A stretch of DNA of 18,337 nucleotides from contig JBGSYN010000109.1 of NCBI GenBank assembly GCA_041750975.1, positions 1 to 18,337 on the forward strand. Direction: 5' to 3'. Every line of letters begins with the position of its first letter. Within the stretch, counting starts at the first letter, position 1. The notes beneath the pieces were generated by a model. The model had not been told where the DNA came from. It worked only from the letters and a program-made list of their open reading frames with translations, and made no database searches. This DNA is from JBGSYN01 sp041750975 (GTDB lineage Bacteria > Pseudomonadota > Alphaproteobacteria > Geminicoccales > Geminicoccaceae). The position numbers and the translations under genes were made by a program. This document shows, one piece after another, positions 1 through 6,265 of this stretch.

Positions 1-411
1 GCCCGGGCTGTAGCGGCCGTCCTTGGTCATCATTTCGATGATAAGGCGGCCGATGCCGGCTGCATCCGCAATGGCACTGCCGCTCATGCCTGAGAATATC
101 AGGGAGGCGACAACGTTGACATGAGCGAGCCCGCCCCTGAATCGGCCGACGACGGCAAGGCAGAAATCCAGGAGCCGGTCGGAGATGGTGCCGGCATTCA
201 TGACGTTGGCAGCGAAGATGAAAAGCGGTACCGCCAGGATGACGAAGCTCTCGAAGAGGCTGTTCAGGACCTGCTCGGAAGCGAGGCCGACATCCTGACC
301 GGTATAGAAGAGGTAGGCGAACCCCGCGATCAGCTTGGCGAAGGCGATCGGCAGGCCGGACGCGGCGACCAGCAGAAACACCGCCATCAGCAGGACGAAT
401 GGGAGCGTCAT
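1..411 (-). CDS. TRAP transporter large permease, DctM family (C-terminus outside the window)
   Basis: Encodes the first 137 residues of a TRAP large permease, the membrane subunit that forms the sodium-coupled transport path with the small permease and receives substrate from a periplasmic binding protein. The translation shows the DctM opening: a first hydrophobic helix, GLPIAFAKLIAG, the conserved VPLFIFAANVMNAG segment, and FSGMSGSAIADAAGIG near residues 109-124, the signature stretch of this family. The ATG at 411 lies 18 bases past the stop of the small permease gene, so the two are probably co-translated. The frame is open to the left edge; about 290 residues should lie outside. The family call is secure; the substrate is unknown. 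Confidence 0.95.
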   Translation of the reverse strand, partial: MTLPFVLLMAVFLLVAASGLPIAFAKLIAGFAYLFYTGQDVGLASEQVLNSLFESFVILAVPLFIFAANVMNAGTISDRLLDFCLAVVGRFRGGLAHVNVVASLIFSGMSGSAIADAAGIGRLIIEMMTKDGRYSPG

Positions 412-429
412 CGTGAAGGATGCAGAGGC

Positions 430-912
430 TTAGAGCTCGGCGCGCCAGCCGGGGCCGAGCAGGCCCTTGAGGCGCAGCAGGGCCCGCAGAATCACGACGA
501 CCATAAAGACCAGAAAAATCGAATAGACGTAGTCGAAGCGGATCTGCAGCACCCAGGTCCGGTCGATCGCCATGAAGGTGATGAAATCGAAGGTGCCGGG
601 CAGGCCGGCAATGAAGACCACCGCCAGCAACAGACTACCGAAGATCGCCAGAATGCGGCGGGAATGCTCGGGCACCCCCTCATAGATCAGGTTGAAGGCG
701 ATGTGATCGCGCTCGCGCAGCAGAAAGGCGCAGCACCAGAATGTCGTCCATAAATAGGCGATGAGGCAGAATTCGAGCGTCCAGGACAGGGGCGCGTTGA
801 GCACGTAGCGAGTGAAAACCTGCAACAGAAAGGCGCCGAACATCGCGGCGAAAAGCAACGCCGCGACGGCTTCGGCGCCTTGTTTCGCCCGGACCCGGAG
901 ACGGCTCAGCAA
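430..912 (-). CDS. TRAP transporter small permease, DctQ family
   Basis: Encodes a small four-helix membrane subunit of a TRAP transporter. From the chosen start it is 160 residues, a usual length. Four hydrophobic segments can be seen, with the family motif LRERDHIAFNLIYEGVPE between helices two and three. The start is uncertain. A TTG at 912 overlaps the binding protein's TGA stop (906-908), which suits translational coupling. An ATG at 978 is also in frame but would add 22 residues lying entirely inside the upstream gene. No clear ribosome binding site decides it. It sits between the binding protein and the large permease, the standard dctPQM order. Confidence 0.88.
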   Translation of the reverse strand: MLSRLRVRAKQGAEAVAALLFAAMFGAFLLQVFTRYVLNAPLSWTLEFCLIAYLWTTFWCCAFLLRERDHIAFNLIYEGVPEHSRRILAIFGSLLLAVVFIAGLPGTFDFITFMAIDRTWVLQIRFDYVYSIFLVFMVVVILRALLRLKGLLGPGWRAEL

Positions 913-1943
913 CCGGGTACGGTGTTCGCTTCCAAGGATTCGACCGCATTGACCCGGTCGAGCATGCCTTCTGGCCAATCCTGGCTGAACTCCGATTCAA
1001 GATAGGCCGCCTGGACCTCCGTTCGGAACGCCTCCACATCCGGCTCATAGACGTCGAGCCCGGCCTCCTTGAAGAACGCGATCAGGTCCTCCTCATCGAG
1101 GATGCGGTTGAGATTGTTGAAGCAGGCGGCGGCATTGGCGGCATAATCCACCAGCGTCTTTTCCCGGTCGGACATCGCCTCGTAGGCCGATGAAGCCAGA
1201 CCCAGGAACACGACGTCGACCAGATGGCTGGTCAGGACGATTTGGTCCGTAACCTCGTAGAACTTGGCCGCACGGTCGGTCGGCAGCGGATTGTCCTGGC
1301 CATCGATGGTGCCGGTCTGGAGGGCCGTATAGACCTCGGGGAAGGCCAAGGGCGTCGGGCTGGCCCCAAGCGCCTCGCCGAGGAACTGCCAAGTGGGCGA
1401 GCCGGGCATGCGGAGCTTCACACCTTCCATGTCGGCGGGCGTCGTGATCTTCTTGTCGCCGCTGAGATTGATCTGACGGGTGCCGAGATAGAAGGGGGCC
1501 AGAAGCTCGATCCCCATCGCGTCTGAGACTTGCGCTCCGACCTCCTCGCCGATCTCACCGGTGAAGACTGCCCATTGGTGGGCCGGATCGCGGATCAGGT
1601 AGCCCGCGGTGAAGATCGAGAGTTCCGGGATTTGCTTCGAGATATCCTGCATCGACATCAGCGTCATTTCGAGATTGCCGCGCTGCATGGCGATAGGCTC
1701 GGTACCCTGCTTGAAGAGCGTCGCATTGGTGTGGATCTCGACATCGAACGTGCCGGGCGAGGAGCGGTCGAGCCAGTCCTCGAAGATATGAAGAGCCTGC
1801 GCATGCCAGTCGCTGTCGACGGCCGCGGTCGAAATCCGAAGTTTGATCGGCTCGTCCTGCGCCAGCGCCTCGTGGCCGGCGAGCGGAGCCAGCGCCAGCG
1901 CTGCAACCATACCTGCGCCAAGGACCAGGGTTTTCGTGCTCAT
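906..1943 (-). CDS. TRAP transporter substrate-binding protein, DctP family
   Basis: Periplasmic binding protein of 345 residues that captures an organic acid for the TRAP permease encoded after it. It starts with a Sec signal peptide with probable cleavage near residue 29 (ALAQ-DEP). Family hallmarks are DMEGVKLRMP at 171-180, whose arginine (R178) corresponds to the carboxylate-binding arginine of DctP proteins, and the block FPEVYTALQTGTIDGQDNPL at 201-220. The ATG at 1943 has a GGGAGG ribosome binding site about 10 bases upstream. The preceding dehydrogenase gene ends 92 bases upstream, and that gap holds a near-perfect palindrome that may be an operator. The family is certain; the ligand is not. 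The neighbouring dehydrogenase suggests a short hydroxyacid or hydroxysulfonate. Confidence 0.95.
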   Translation of the reverse strand: MSTKTLVLGAGMVAALALAPLAGHEALAQDEPIKLRISTAAVDSDWHAQALHIFEDWLDRSSPGTFDVEIHTNATLFKQGTEPIAMQRGNLEMTLMSMQDISKQIPELSIFTAGYLIRDPAHQWAVFTGEIGEEVGAQVSDAMGIELLAPFYLGTRQINLSGDKKITTPADMEGVKLRMPGSPTWQFLGEALGASPTPLAFPEVYTALQTGTIDGQDNPLPTDRAAKFYEVTDQIVLTSHLVDVVFLGLASSAYEAMSDREKTLVDYAANAAACFNNLNRILDEEDLIAFFKEAGLDVYEPDVEAFRTEVQAAYLESEFSQDWPEGMLDRVNAVESLEANTVPGC

Positions 1944-2003
1944 CTTGCTTTCGCCTCCCAGCGATTCTTGGTTCGTTTCGCGACCGAGAATGCCAGAGTC
2001 GGA

Positions 2004-2019
2004 CCGTTTTGCAAACCGG
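2004..2019. promoter_or_regulatory. 16-base near-perfect palindrome upstream of dctP, possible operator
   Basis: The sequence CCGTTTTGCAAACCGG is self-complementary except for one mismatched pair and is centred on GC. It lies about 60 bases upstream of the DctP start, inside the 92-base gap after the dehydrogenase gene. Size, symmetry and position suit an operator for a LacI-type or similar dimeric repressor. No regulator gene is present in the window, so its role is inferred only from shape and position. Confidence 0.35.
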
Positions 2020-2035
2020 CTCCGTCGCGCGGTCG

Positions 2036-2971
2036 CTAGGGGCGACGGATCTTCGGGTCGTGACCCACCAAGCGGATGCGGACATCGGCCTTGGCTTCGT
2101 TGACCCGCAGCATCGAGGAGAAATCCTCATCGGCGTAGCCCGCCTCGATCGCGCGCTCGAGGGTCTGGAACACGGCACGGCCGATCGGTGCGTCGAGCCC
2201 GCATTGCTCGGCAACGCCGAGACCGAGCCGGACATCCTTGTGCGAGAGCGTGGTCTTGAAGCCGAGGCCGAAATCGCCCTTGAAGGCGCGCGCCGGCAGC
2301 ATTTCCGTCAGGATGCCGCTCCTCGCCCCGGTCGAGCCGACCAGCTCGATGATCTTCTCGAGCGTCAGGCCCGAGGCCATGCCGAACGACAAGGCCTCGG
2401 AGAGCAGGGCCAGCGTCCCGCAGGCGATATAATTGTTGGTGAGCTTCATCGCATGGCCGGCGCCCAGGGGGCCGCAATGGGTGAAATCGGTGCCCATGCA
2501 GCGAAGGATCGGCATGGCGTCCTCGATATCCTTGTCGTCGCCACCCATCATGATGGCGAGCTTGCCCGCATAGGCGTGATCGACCGTGCGTCCGACCGGC
2601 GCGTCGACCATGCGGATGCCCCGCTTCGCCATCTCGGCCCCGATCTTGAGCGTTGTCGCCGGATCGACCGTGCTCATGTCGATATAAAGACCGCCCTCGG
2701 CCAAGCCTTCGATCACGCCGCCGGGACCCAGCGCTGCCTTCTCCATGTCGGGGGCGTCGGGGACCATGGTGATGACGACATCGCTTGCCCTAGCGACCTC
2801 GGCGGGCGTCGCCCTGCCTTGGGCACCGGCCTCGATCAGATCGGCAACGGCACTCTGGTTGAGATCGAAGACGCTCAAGGGAAAGCCGCCCTTCCTGATA
2901 TTGAGCGCCATCGGCTTGCCGATCGTGCCGATCCCAACAAAGCCCACGCGTGTTGTCTGCTCGTCGTCCAT
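2036..2971 (-). CDS. NAD-dependent beta-hydroxyacid dehydrogenase, sulfolactaldehyde reductase-like (GRT loop)
   Basis: A 311-residue member of the 3-hydroxyisobutyrate dehydrogenase family, which interconverts beta-hydroxyacids or aldehydes in the cytoplasm with NAD(H). Seen: the Rossmann motif GIGTIG at 13-18, an aspartate at 36 (VFDLN) favouring NAD over NADP, IDMSTVDP at 97-104, the catalytic lysine K176 in GHAMKLTNN, and HKDVRLG near 244-250. The substrate loop reads DAPVGRTVDHAYAGKL (123-138), not the usual DAPVSGG. From memory, E. coli sulfolactaldehyde reductase YihU has the same PVGRT, with Arg123 contacting the sulfonate. A sulfonate substrate is therefore possible but unproven. The ATG at 2971 has GAGGAGG just upstream; the frame is open further upstream, but no convincing start lies there. 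Confidence 0.9.
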   Translation of the reverse strand: MDDEQTTRVGFVGIGTIGKPMALNIRKGGFPLSVFDLNQSAVADLIEAGAQGRATPAEVARASDVVITMVPDAPDMEKAALGPGGVIEGLAEGGLYIDMSTVDPATTLKIGAEMAKRGIRMVDAPVGRTVDHAYAGKLAIMMGGDDKDIEDAMPILRCMGTDFTHCGPLGAGHAMKLTNNYIACGTLALLSEALSFGMASGLTLEKIIELVGSTGARSGILTEMLPARAFKGDFGLGFKTTLSHKDVRLGLGVAEQCGLDAPIGRAVFQTLERAIEAGYADEDFSSMLRVNEAKADVRIRLVGHDPKIRRP

Positions 2972-3038
2972 CGCTGCCTCCTCGTGCTCGTTGGCGCCAT
3001 GATTGGCGTCGCATCTCGAAGATGCAAGGGGCGGATGG

Positions 3039-3572
3039 TCAGGTTCGGGGCTGGGGCTCATCCGGCACGTGGAAACGTGGCTCGAGGTCTTTCTTGAAGA
3101 ATGCCCTGGCGCCAAAGGAGCGAAGGGCACGATAGATCAGCCAGCGCCGCCACGCTGCAACGTTGGCTGCCTCCATCGCGCGCAGCATGACGAGATCGGC
3201 AAATTCACGATCGCGGACAACAGGTTCATGGCCGCCCTCGACATATTGCCAGGCGTTGTAGAGGAAGTCGTGGATGATCGCCGCCTCCAGATGCCGTCCG
3301 ACACGCTCGACCAGCCATCGGAAAATCGGCGGGACCGACGCAAGATCGGTGAGCATCCCCGTCGGCACGGTGAGCTTCACGGCACGGTCGTCGACCCGCA
3401 ACGACACCGTATAGTCCTGAAAAATGATATAGTCGGGATCCTCCATTCCCGGCATGCTGATGGCTTCCGCCTCCCGAAACAGTACGAGCCGGTCGATATA
3501 GCGGAAGTTGGCAAGCTCGGACCACTCCCCAGGGTAGGGATCCGGCAGCGCTACCGGCTTGTTACTAGACAC
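3039..3572 (-). CDS. DUF1353 family protein
   Basis: A 177-residue protein of the DUF1353 family, known mainly from phages and bacterial genomes and without an established function. The family core is clear: VPTGMLTDLASVPP at 69-82, then AAIIHDFLYNAWQY at 97-110 with the conserved His-Asp pair (H101, D102), and DREFADLVMLRAMEA at 121-135. The conserved acidic and histidine residues suggest a metal-dependent hydrolase or binding site; that is my inference. There is no signal peptide or membrane segment, so it is probably cytoplasmic. It starts with GTG at 3572, only three bases after the TAXI stop and without a visible Shine-Dalgarno sequence, so reinitiation after the TAXI gene is likely. An odd partner for a transport protein; see the findings. 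Confidence 0.85.
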   Translation of the reverse strand: MSSNKPVALPDPYPGEWSELANFRYIDRLVLFREAEAISMPGMEDPDYIIFQDYTVSLRVDDRAVKLTVPTGMLTDLASVPPIFRWLVERVGRHLEAAIIHDFLYNAWQYVEGGHEPVVRDREFADLVMLRAMEAANVAAWRRWLIYRALRSFGARAFFKKDLEPRFHVPDEPQPRT

Positions 3573-3575
3573 CTG

Positions 3576-4577
3576 TTAGTTCAGATCTTGCGCCATATCC
3601 TCCAGGAATGTCTTGAAACCGTCATCATCGGTCGCCCTGGCGCGGCCCTGACCTTGCTCGGTGCAGCTCGATGTCTCCCAGCCGGCAACCTTCGCATCGA
3701 GGTCGACGGATTGCCATTTGGGGTGCCCGAAGGCTTGGAGTTCATCGAGCTCATCGCGCACCAGATCGGCGATTGCTCCGACATAGTCGCATTTTTCCCG
3801 ATTCCTTTGATAGTTGTAGGTCACCAATACGGCTTTGACGGCAACGGTAGTGACGCCATCCTTGGCCCATCGATAGTTCGAAGCGTCCAGTACCTGGGGG
3901 CCGCCATAGATCTCGGAGATCACCTTGTTCTCGATGGGAACGAAGTGCAGGTCGTCGTCCGGCGCGATGTCGTCGACGAACAGCCTCACCGGTGCGCCGG
4001 CGACATAGATCATGGCGTCGATGTCGCCGCGCTTGAGGCCATCGAGCGCAGCAGCGCTATCGTCATTAACGATTTCCGCGGGCCGGACGCCTGTCAGGTC
4101 GAACAGTACGCCGGCGGTAACCGATGTACCGCTTCGCTCGCTGCCAATGGCGACGATCTTGCCGTCGAGGTCCTCGAACTGTTCGATTCCGGCGCCATTG
4201 CGCGCAACGATATGCACTTCCTCGCTGTAAAGCGGGAAGATCAGCTTGATCTTTTCCGCCATTCGCTGGGCCGTGTCGCTGCCTTCTCTGGACCTTATCC
4301 AGAATAGCACGTCATGCTGCACGATCCCCAGCTGGGCCTCCGGCGCCTTATACACCTGATACATGTTCTCCAATGACCCCCCGGATTCGAGAACTTCGAG
4401 CTGGAGACCGTTTTTGTCGGACAGATCGCTGATATCCTGCCCGATCGCGAAATAGGTGCCTTTCCTTTCACCGGTAGCGATGCCGAAGGGCTGCTCCGCG
4501 GCGTGGGCAACAGACGCAGCAGAAGCAACCGATAGAAGGAACGTGCCGGCCGTGGCTATCCATCTGATAGACTTCAT
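3576..4577 (-). CDS. TAXI family TRAP-type substrate-binding protein, no permease alongside
   Basis: A 333-residue extracytoplasmic binding protein of the TAXI family, whose members normally feed a fused TRAP permease. A Sec signal peptide ends near residue 27 (AHAAEQP). Family features include FGIATGERKGTYFAIGQDIS at 31-50, LESGGSLENM at 63-72, LGIVQHDVL at 83-91, and the GSERSGTSVTAGVL stretch at 145-158. No fused 4TM-12TM TRAP permease gene lies nearby. The gene sits 18 bases after a secreted protease gene and 3 bases before a DUF1353 gene, so it may act as a ligand sensor or adaptor. The tail carries DDDGFKTFLEDM (317-328), resembling two motifs in the protease tail. An AAGGGG/TAGGA region precedes the ATG. 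TAXI membership is secure; the sensor role is inferred. Confidence 0.9.
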   Translation of the reverse strand: MKSIRWIATAGTFLLSVASAASVAHAAEQPFGIATGERKGTYFAIGQDISDLSDKNGLQLEVLESGGSLENMYQVYKAPEAQLGIVQHDVLFWIRSREGSDTAQRMAEKIKLIFPLYSEEVHIVARNGAGIEQFEDLDGKIVAIGSERSGTSVTAGVLFDLTGVRPAEIVNDDSAAALDGLKRGDIDAMIYVAGAPVRLFVDDIAPDDDLHFVPIENKVISEIYGGPQVLDASNYRWAKDGVTTVAVKAVLVTYNYQRNREKCDYVGAIADLVRDELDELQAFGHPKWQSVDLDAKVAGWETSSCTEQGQGRARATDDDGFKTFLEDMAQDLN

Positions 4578-4595
4578 TCCTAAACCCCTTCTCGG

Positions 4596-5621
4596 CTAAT
4601 AGTCGAGTTCTCGTAAGAAATTTGCGAGCCCGTCATTCGGATGATCGATCGAACTTTCCGGCTTCGCGGGCGATTTCCCTCCGTTTTCGGGTTGGTCCAT
4701 CTTCGGTTCGGTTGCCTCGGCACCATGCGAATTCCGCAACGCATCGAGAAAACCCGCAAACTGACTGTCATTGGCTGACGGCTTCGACGGCGCCTCGGGT
4801 CCGATTTCCGGAGCGGCGACCGATGGTGGCTCGGGTAACGGGAGGACGGGTTTCGTTTCGGCCGGAAGAAAGTCTTCGCCCATGGTCTTTTTGACCCAGG
4901 CTAGCGCCGTTGTGGACTTCACGGCGAAATTGAGGCCATCCAGCGCAAAACCGTCACGTCCTTGGCGAACGACGAAGGAGTTGACACCGACGATCTGCCC
5001 GGACGCATCGAGCAGCGGTCCGCCTGAATTGCCGGGATTGAGTGAGGTGTCGGTTTGGAAAAGATCGTAGCCGTCGACTTCTTCGAAATCCTCGAACGAT
5101 CCGCTGATCCGGCCGGCGGTCATCGTCCAATCGGCACCGGAACCTGGATGGCCGATTGCGATCACATCCTCGCCAATATCGACATTGGCCAAATCGCTCA
5201 GCTTGAGTGTCGGCAGGCTGAACGGAGTGTCGATTTTCAATATTGCAAGATCGTACAAGACCGATCGCGCAATCATTGTCGCTTCATATGATTTCCCGAG
5301 GGACCGGCCTGCGTAAGCCTCCGAACTATCCGGTTTCAACGACACGACGATATGGTCGACGATGGCGCCTTCGTGCATGATCACATGGCTATTAGTGAGA
5401 ATATAGCCGTCACTATTGACGATCGAGCCGGTGCCTATGCCCAGGATGGACGATGCACCGCCAGTGCCCGCGATATGAACGACCGCCGGTGCGGCGTCAC
5501 GGTAGAGGTGCTTGGCATCCAGCGCCAATGCATCGTGCCGCATGCCAGTAAAGGCGATCAAGAAAAGCGAAACGCATAGCCCCGGTAACAATAACCTTCG
5601 TGGGTTGTTAGTCATTCTCAT
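4596..5621 (-). CDS. Secreted trypsin-like serine protease, HtrA-type catalytic domain without PDZ
   Basis: A 341-residue protease of the S1C (DegP/HtrA-like) type. A Sec signal peptide spans about residues 1-33 (DALA-LDA). The catalytic triad is visible: H79 in LTNSHV, D124 in YDLAILKI and S199 in NPGNSGGPLL. No PDZ domain follows. Residues 255-282 are proline-rich, then two copies of a short motif appear: NDSQFAGFLDAL at 284-295 and NDGLANFLREL at 329-339, the last almost at the C-terminus. The ATG at 5621 (a second is two codons later) overlaps the stop of an 18-codon leader ORF and has only a weak ribosome binding site itself. It leads a minus-strand cassette with TAXI and DUF1353 genes. 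The fold and triad are certain; the substrate is unknown. Confidence 0.92.
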   Translation of the reverse strand: MRMTNNPRRLLLPGLCVSLFLIAFTGMRHDALALDAKHLYRDAAPAVVHIAGTGGASSILGIGTGSIVNSDGYILTNSHVIMHEGAIVDHIVVSLKPDSSEAYAGRSLGKSYEATMIARSVLYDLAILKIDTPFSLPTLKLSDLANVDIGEDVIAIGHPGSGADWTMTAGRISGSFEDFEEVDGYDLFQTDTSLNPGNSGGPLLDASGQIVGVNSFVVRQGRDGFALDGLNFAVKSTTALAWVKKTMGEDFLPAETKPVLPLPEPPSVAAPEIGPEAPSKPSANDSQFAGFLDALRNSHGAEATEPKMDQPENGGKSPAKPESSIDHPNDGLANFLRELDY

Positions 5622-5674
5622 AAGCCCACTAATCGCAAGCCGACAAATGGCACCTTTGGTCGATTCAGCCTCAT
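5618..5674 (-). CDS. Short leader ORF (18 codons) coupled to the protease gene
   Basis: The reading frame MRLNRPKVPFVGLRLVGL starts with ATG at 5674, six bases after a strong Shine-Dalgarno sequence (AAGGAGGAG, 5681-5689). Its TGA overlaps the protease ATG in an ATGA arrangement. This is the best ribosome binding site near the protease start, so the leader probably drives protease translation by coupling. It resembles no known peptide. It might instead be a true protein start if a frameshift error lies between, but the protease already has a complete signal peptide of its own. Confidence 0.5.
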   Translation of the reverse strand: MRLNRPKVPFVGLRLVGL

Positions 5675-5695
5675 GTTATGCTCCTCCTTATTGGG

Positions 5696-5724
5696 ATTTT
5701 ACCACTCAGGAACATGAGATGCAA
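5696..5724 (-). promoter_or_regulatory. Probable sigma-70-type promoter of the protease-TAXI-DUF1353 cassette
   Basis: On the minus strand, TTGCAT (5719-5724) and TAAAAT (5696-5701) are separated by exactly 17 bases. The -10 box matches the consensus at five of six positions and the -35 at three. A start about seven bases downstream would give a short leader whose ribosome binding site begins almost at once. The position fits well; the -35 is weak. Confidence 0.4.
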
Positions 5725-5764
5725 GACCAAGACAGAAATGTGGGCCGAATAGTGCGAACGAAGT

Positions 5765-5956
5765 CTATGCTATCTCTCGAAACAGCTGGCCCCCGACCTT
5801 GGATTCGGCTCAGTGCGTGTCGGCCCGGCGCAACGTCCCTGCACGCCGGAGGCGACGATATCGTAGATCGAGATCTGCAGTTTGCCCTCGCGTTGTGGCG
5901 CGAGCTTGTCGCCGCGAAAACTCGGTACCCAAATTGGCTGTTGCGTCGGGTTAGGC
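5765..5956 (-). pseudogene. Degraded 3' end of an Asp/Glu racemase / arylmalonate decarboxylase-family gene (left copy)
   Basis: Minus-strand translation gives FRGDKLAPQREGKLQISIYD followed by IVASGV, which lines up with FRGGRIVPKLEDELQIPIYD and TVATGV of the intact protein at 14050-14790. After a one-base frameshift it continues as LRRADTH*AESKVGGQLF then REIA*, matching LRQAGTEPGRVEGWGRLF plus four more residues and a stop in exact register. Upstream, A*PDA matches ARPDA in a third register. At the DNA level 5851-5920 and 14137-14206 agree at 53 of 70 ungapped positions by my count. It carries two frameshifts and two in-frame stops, so it is dead. It covers about residues 184-246; nothing of the N-terminal part is recognisable. 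Confidence 0.8.
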
Positions 5957-6265
5957 GTCAGTAACCCAGGTAAGCCTCGCCTCGGGCCCGGACCGCGACG
6001 AGGTCGGCAACGTGGGCTCTAATGGCGGTCGCATGAGAGGCTTAGGTCAATCGCTTTAATTGCAAATATAAACCATAAGATGCCCAACAAGAGGCATCCT
6101 ATTCCCCAGACGTCAAACTATTGCTACCACGACTTTTGCTTTCGCCAGATGCAGAATTTTGTGGTACCAATCGATTTGGAGCTGGACTTTTTTAAACGTA
6201 AGCCAAAACAATAATCAGGCCAATGGATTGCTCATTATCCACTGATCAGGTCGTTGGAAATAACA
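5957..6265. other. AT-rich intergenic region before the methyltransferase gene, no gene seen
   Basis: About 300 bases between the left racemase remnant and the methyltransferase start. The first 80 bases are GC-rich and might hold more eroded racemase sequence, but I cannot align it. From about 6045 the composition turns AT-rich, unlike the rest of the window. A short perfect inverted repeat (GATGCC at 6079-6084, GGCATC at 6093-6098, eight-base loop) lacks a T-run and is not convincing as a terminator. The methyltransferase promoter is presumably here, but no -35/-10 pair stood out. Confidence 0.6.

Noticed and set aside
3011..3025. Inverted repeat GCATCT-CGA-AGATGC after the DUF1353 gene as a terminator
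   Set aside because: Six-base stem without a following T-run. It may mark a boundary between the cassette and the dehydrogenase unit, but the evidence is too thin.
2036..3130. Longer dehydrogenase starting at 3130
   Set aside because: The extra 53 residues lie opposite or inside the DUF1353 gene region, match nothing in the family, and the strong ribosome binding site is directly before the ATG at 2971.
4596..5621. Protease as a lipoprotein or Tat substrate
   Set aside because: The cysteine in PGLC lacks a proper lipobox (leucine precedes it), and the NPRRLLL region lacks the rest of a twin-arginine motif. A plain Sec signal peptide fits better.
5512..5964. Plus-strand open frame of about 150 codons between the protease and the methyltransferase
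   Set aside because: Its first half lies opposite the protease signal peptide and leader, and its second half lies opposite the racemase remnant, whose minus-strand reading gives the recognisable protein. No ribosome binding site or known domain.
6079..6098. Perfect 6-base inverted repeat GATGCC/GGCATC as a terminator
   Set aside because: Short stem, eight-base loop and no T-run on either strand; easily expected by chance in this length.
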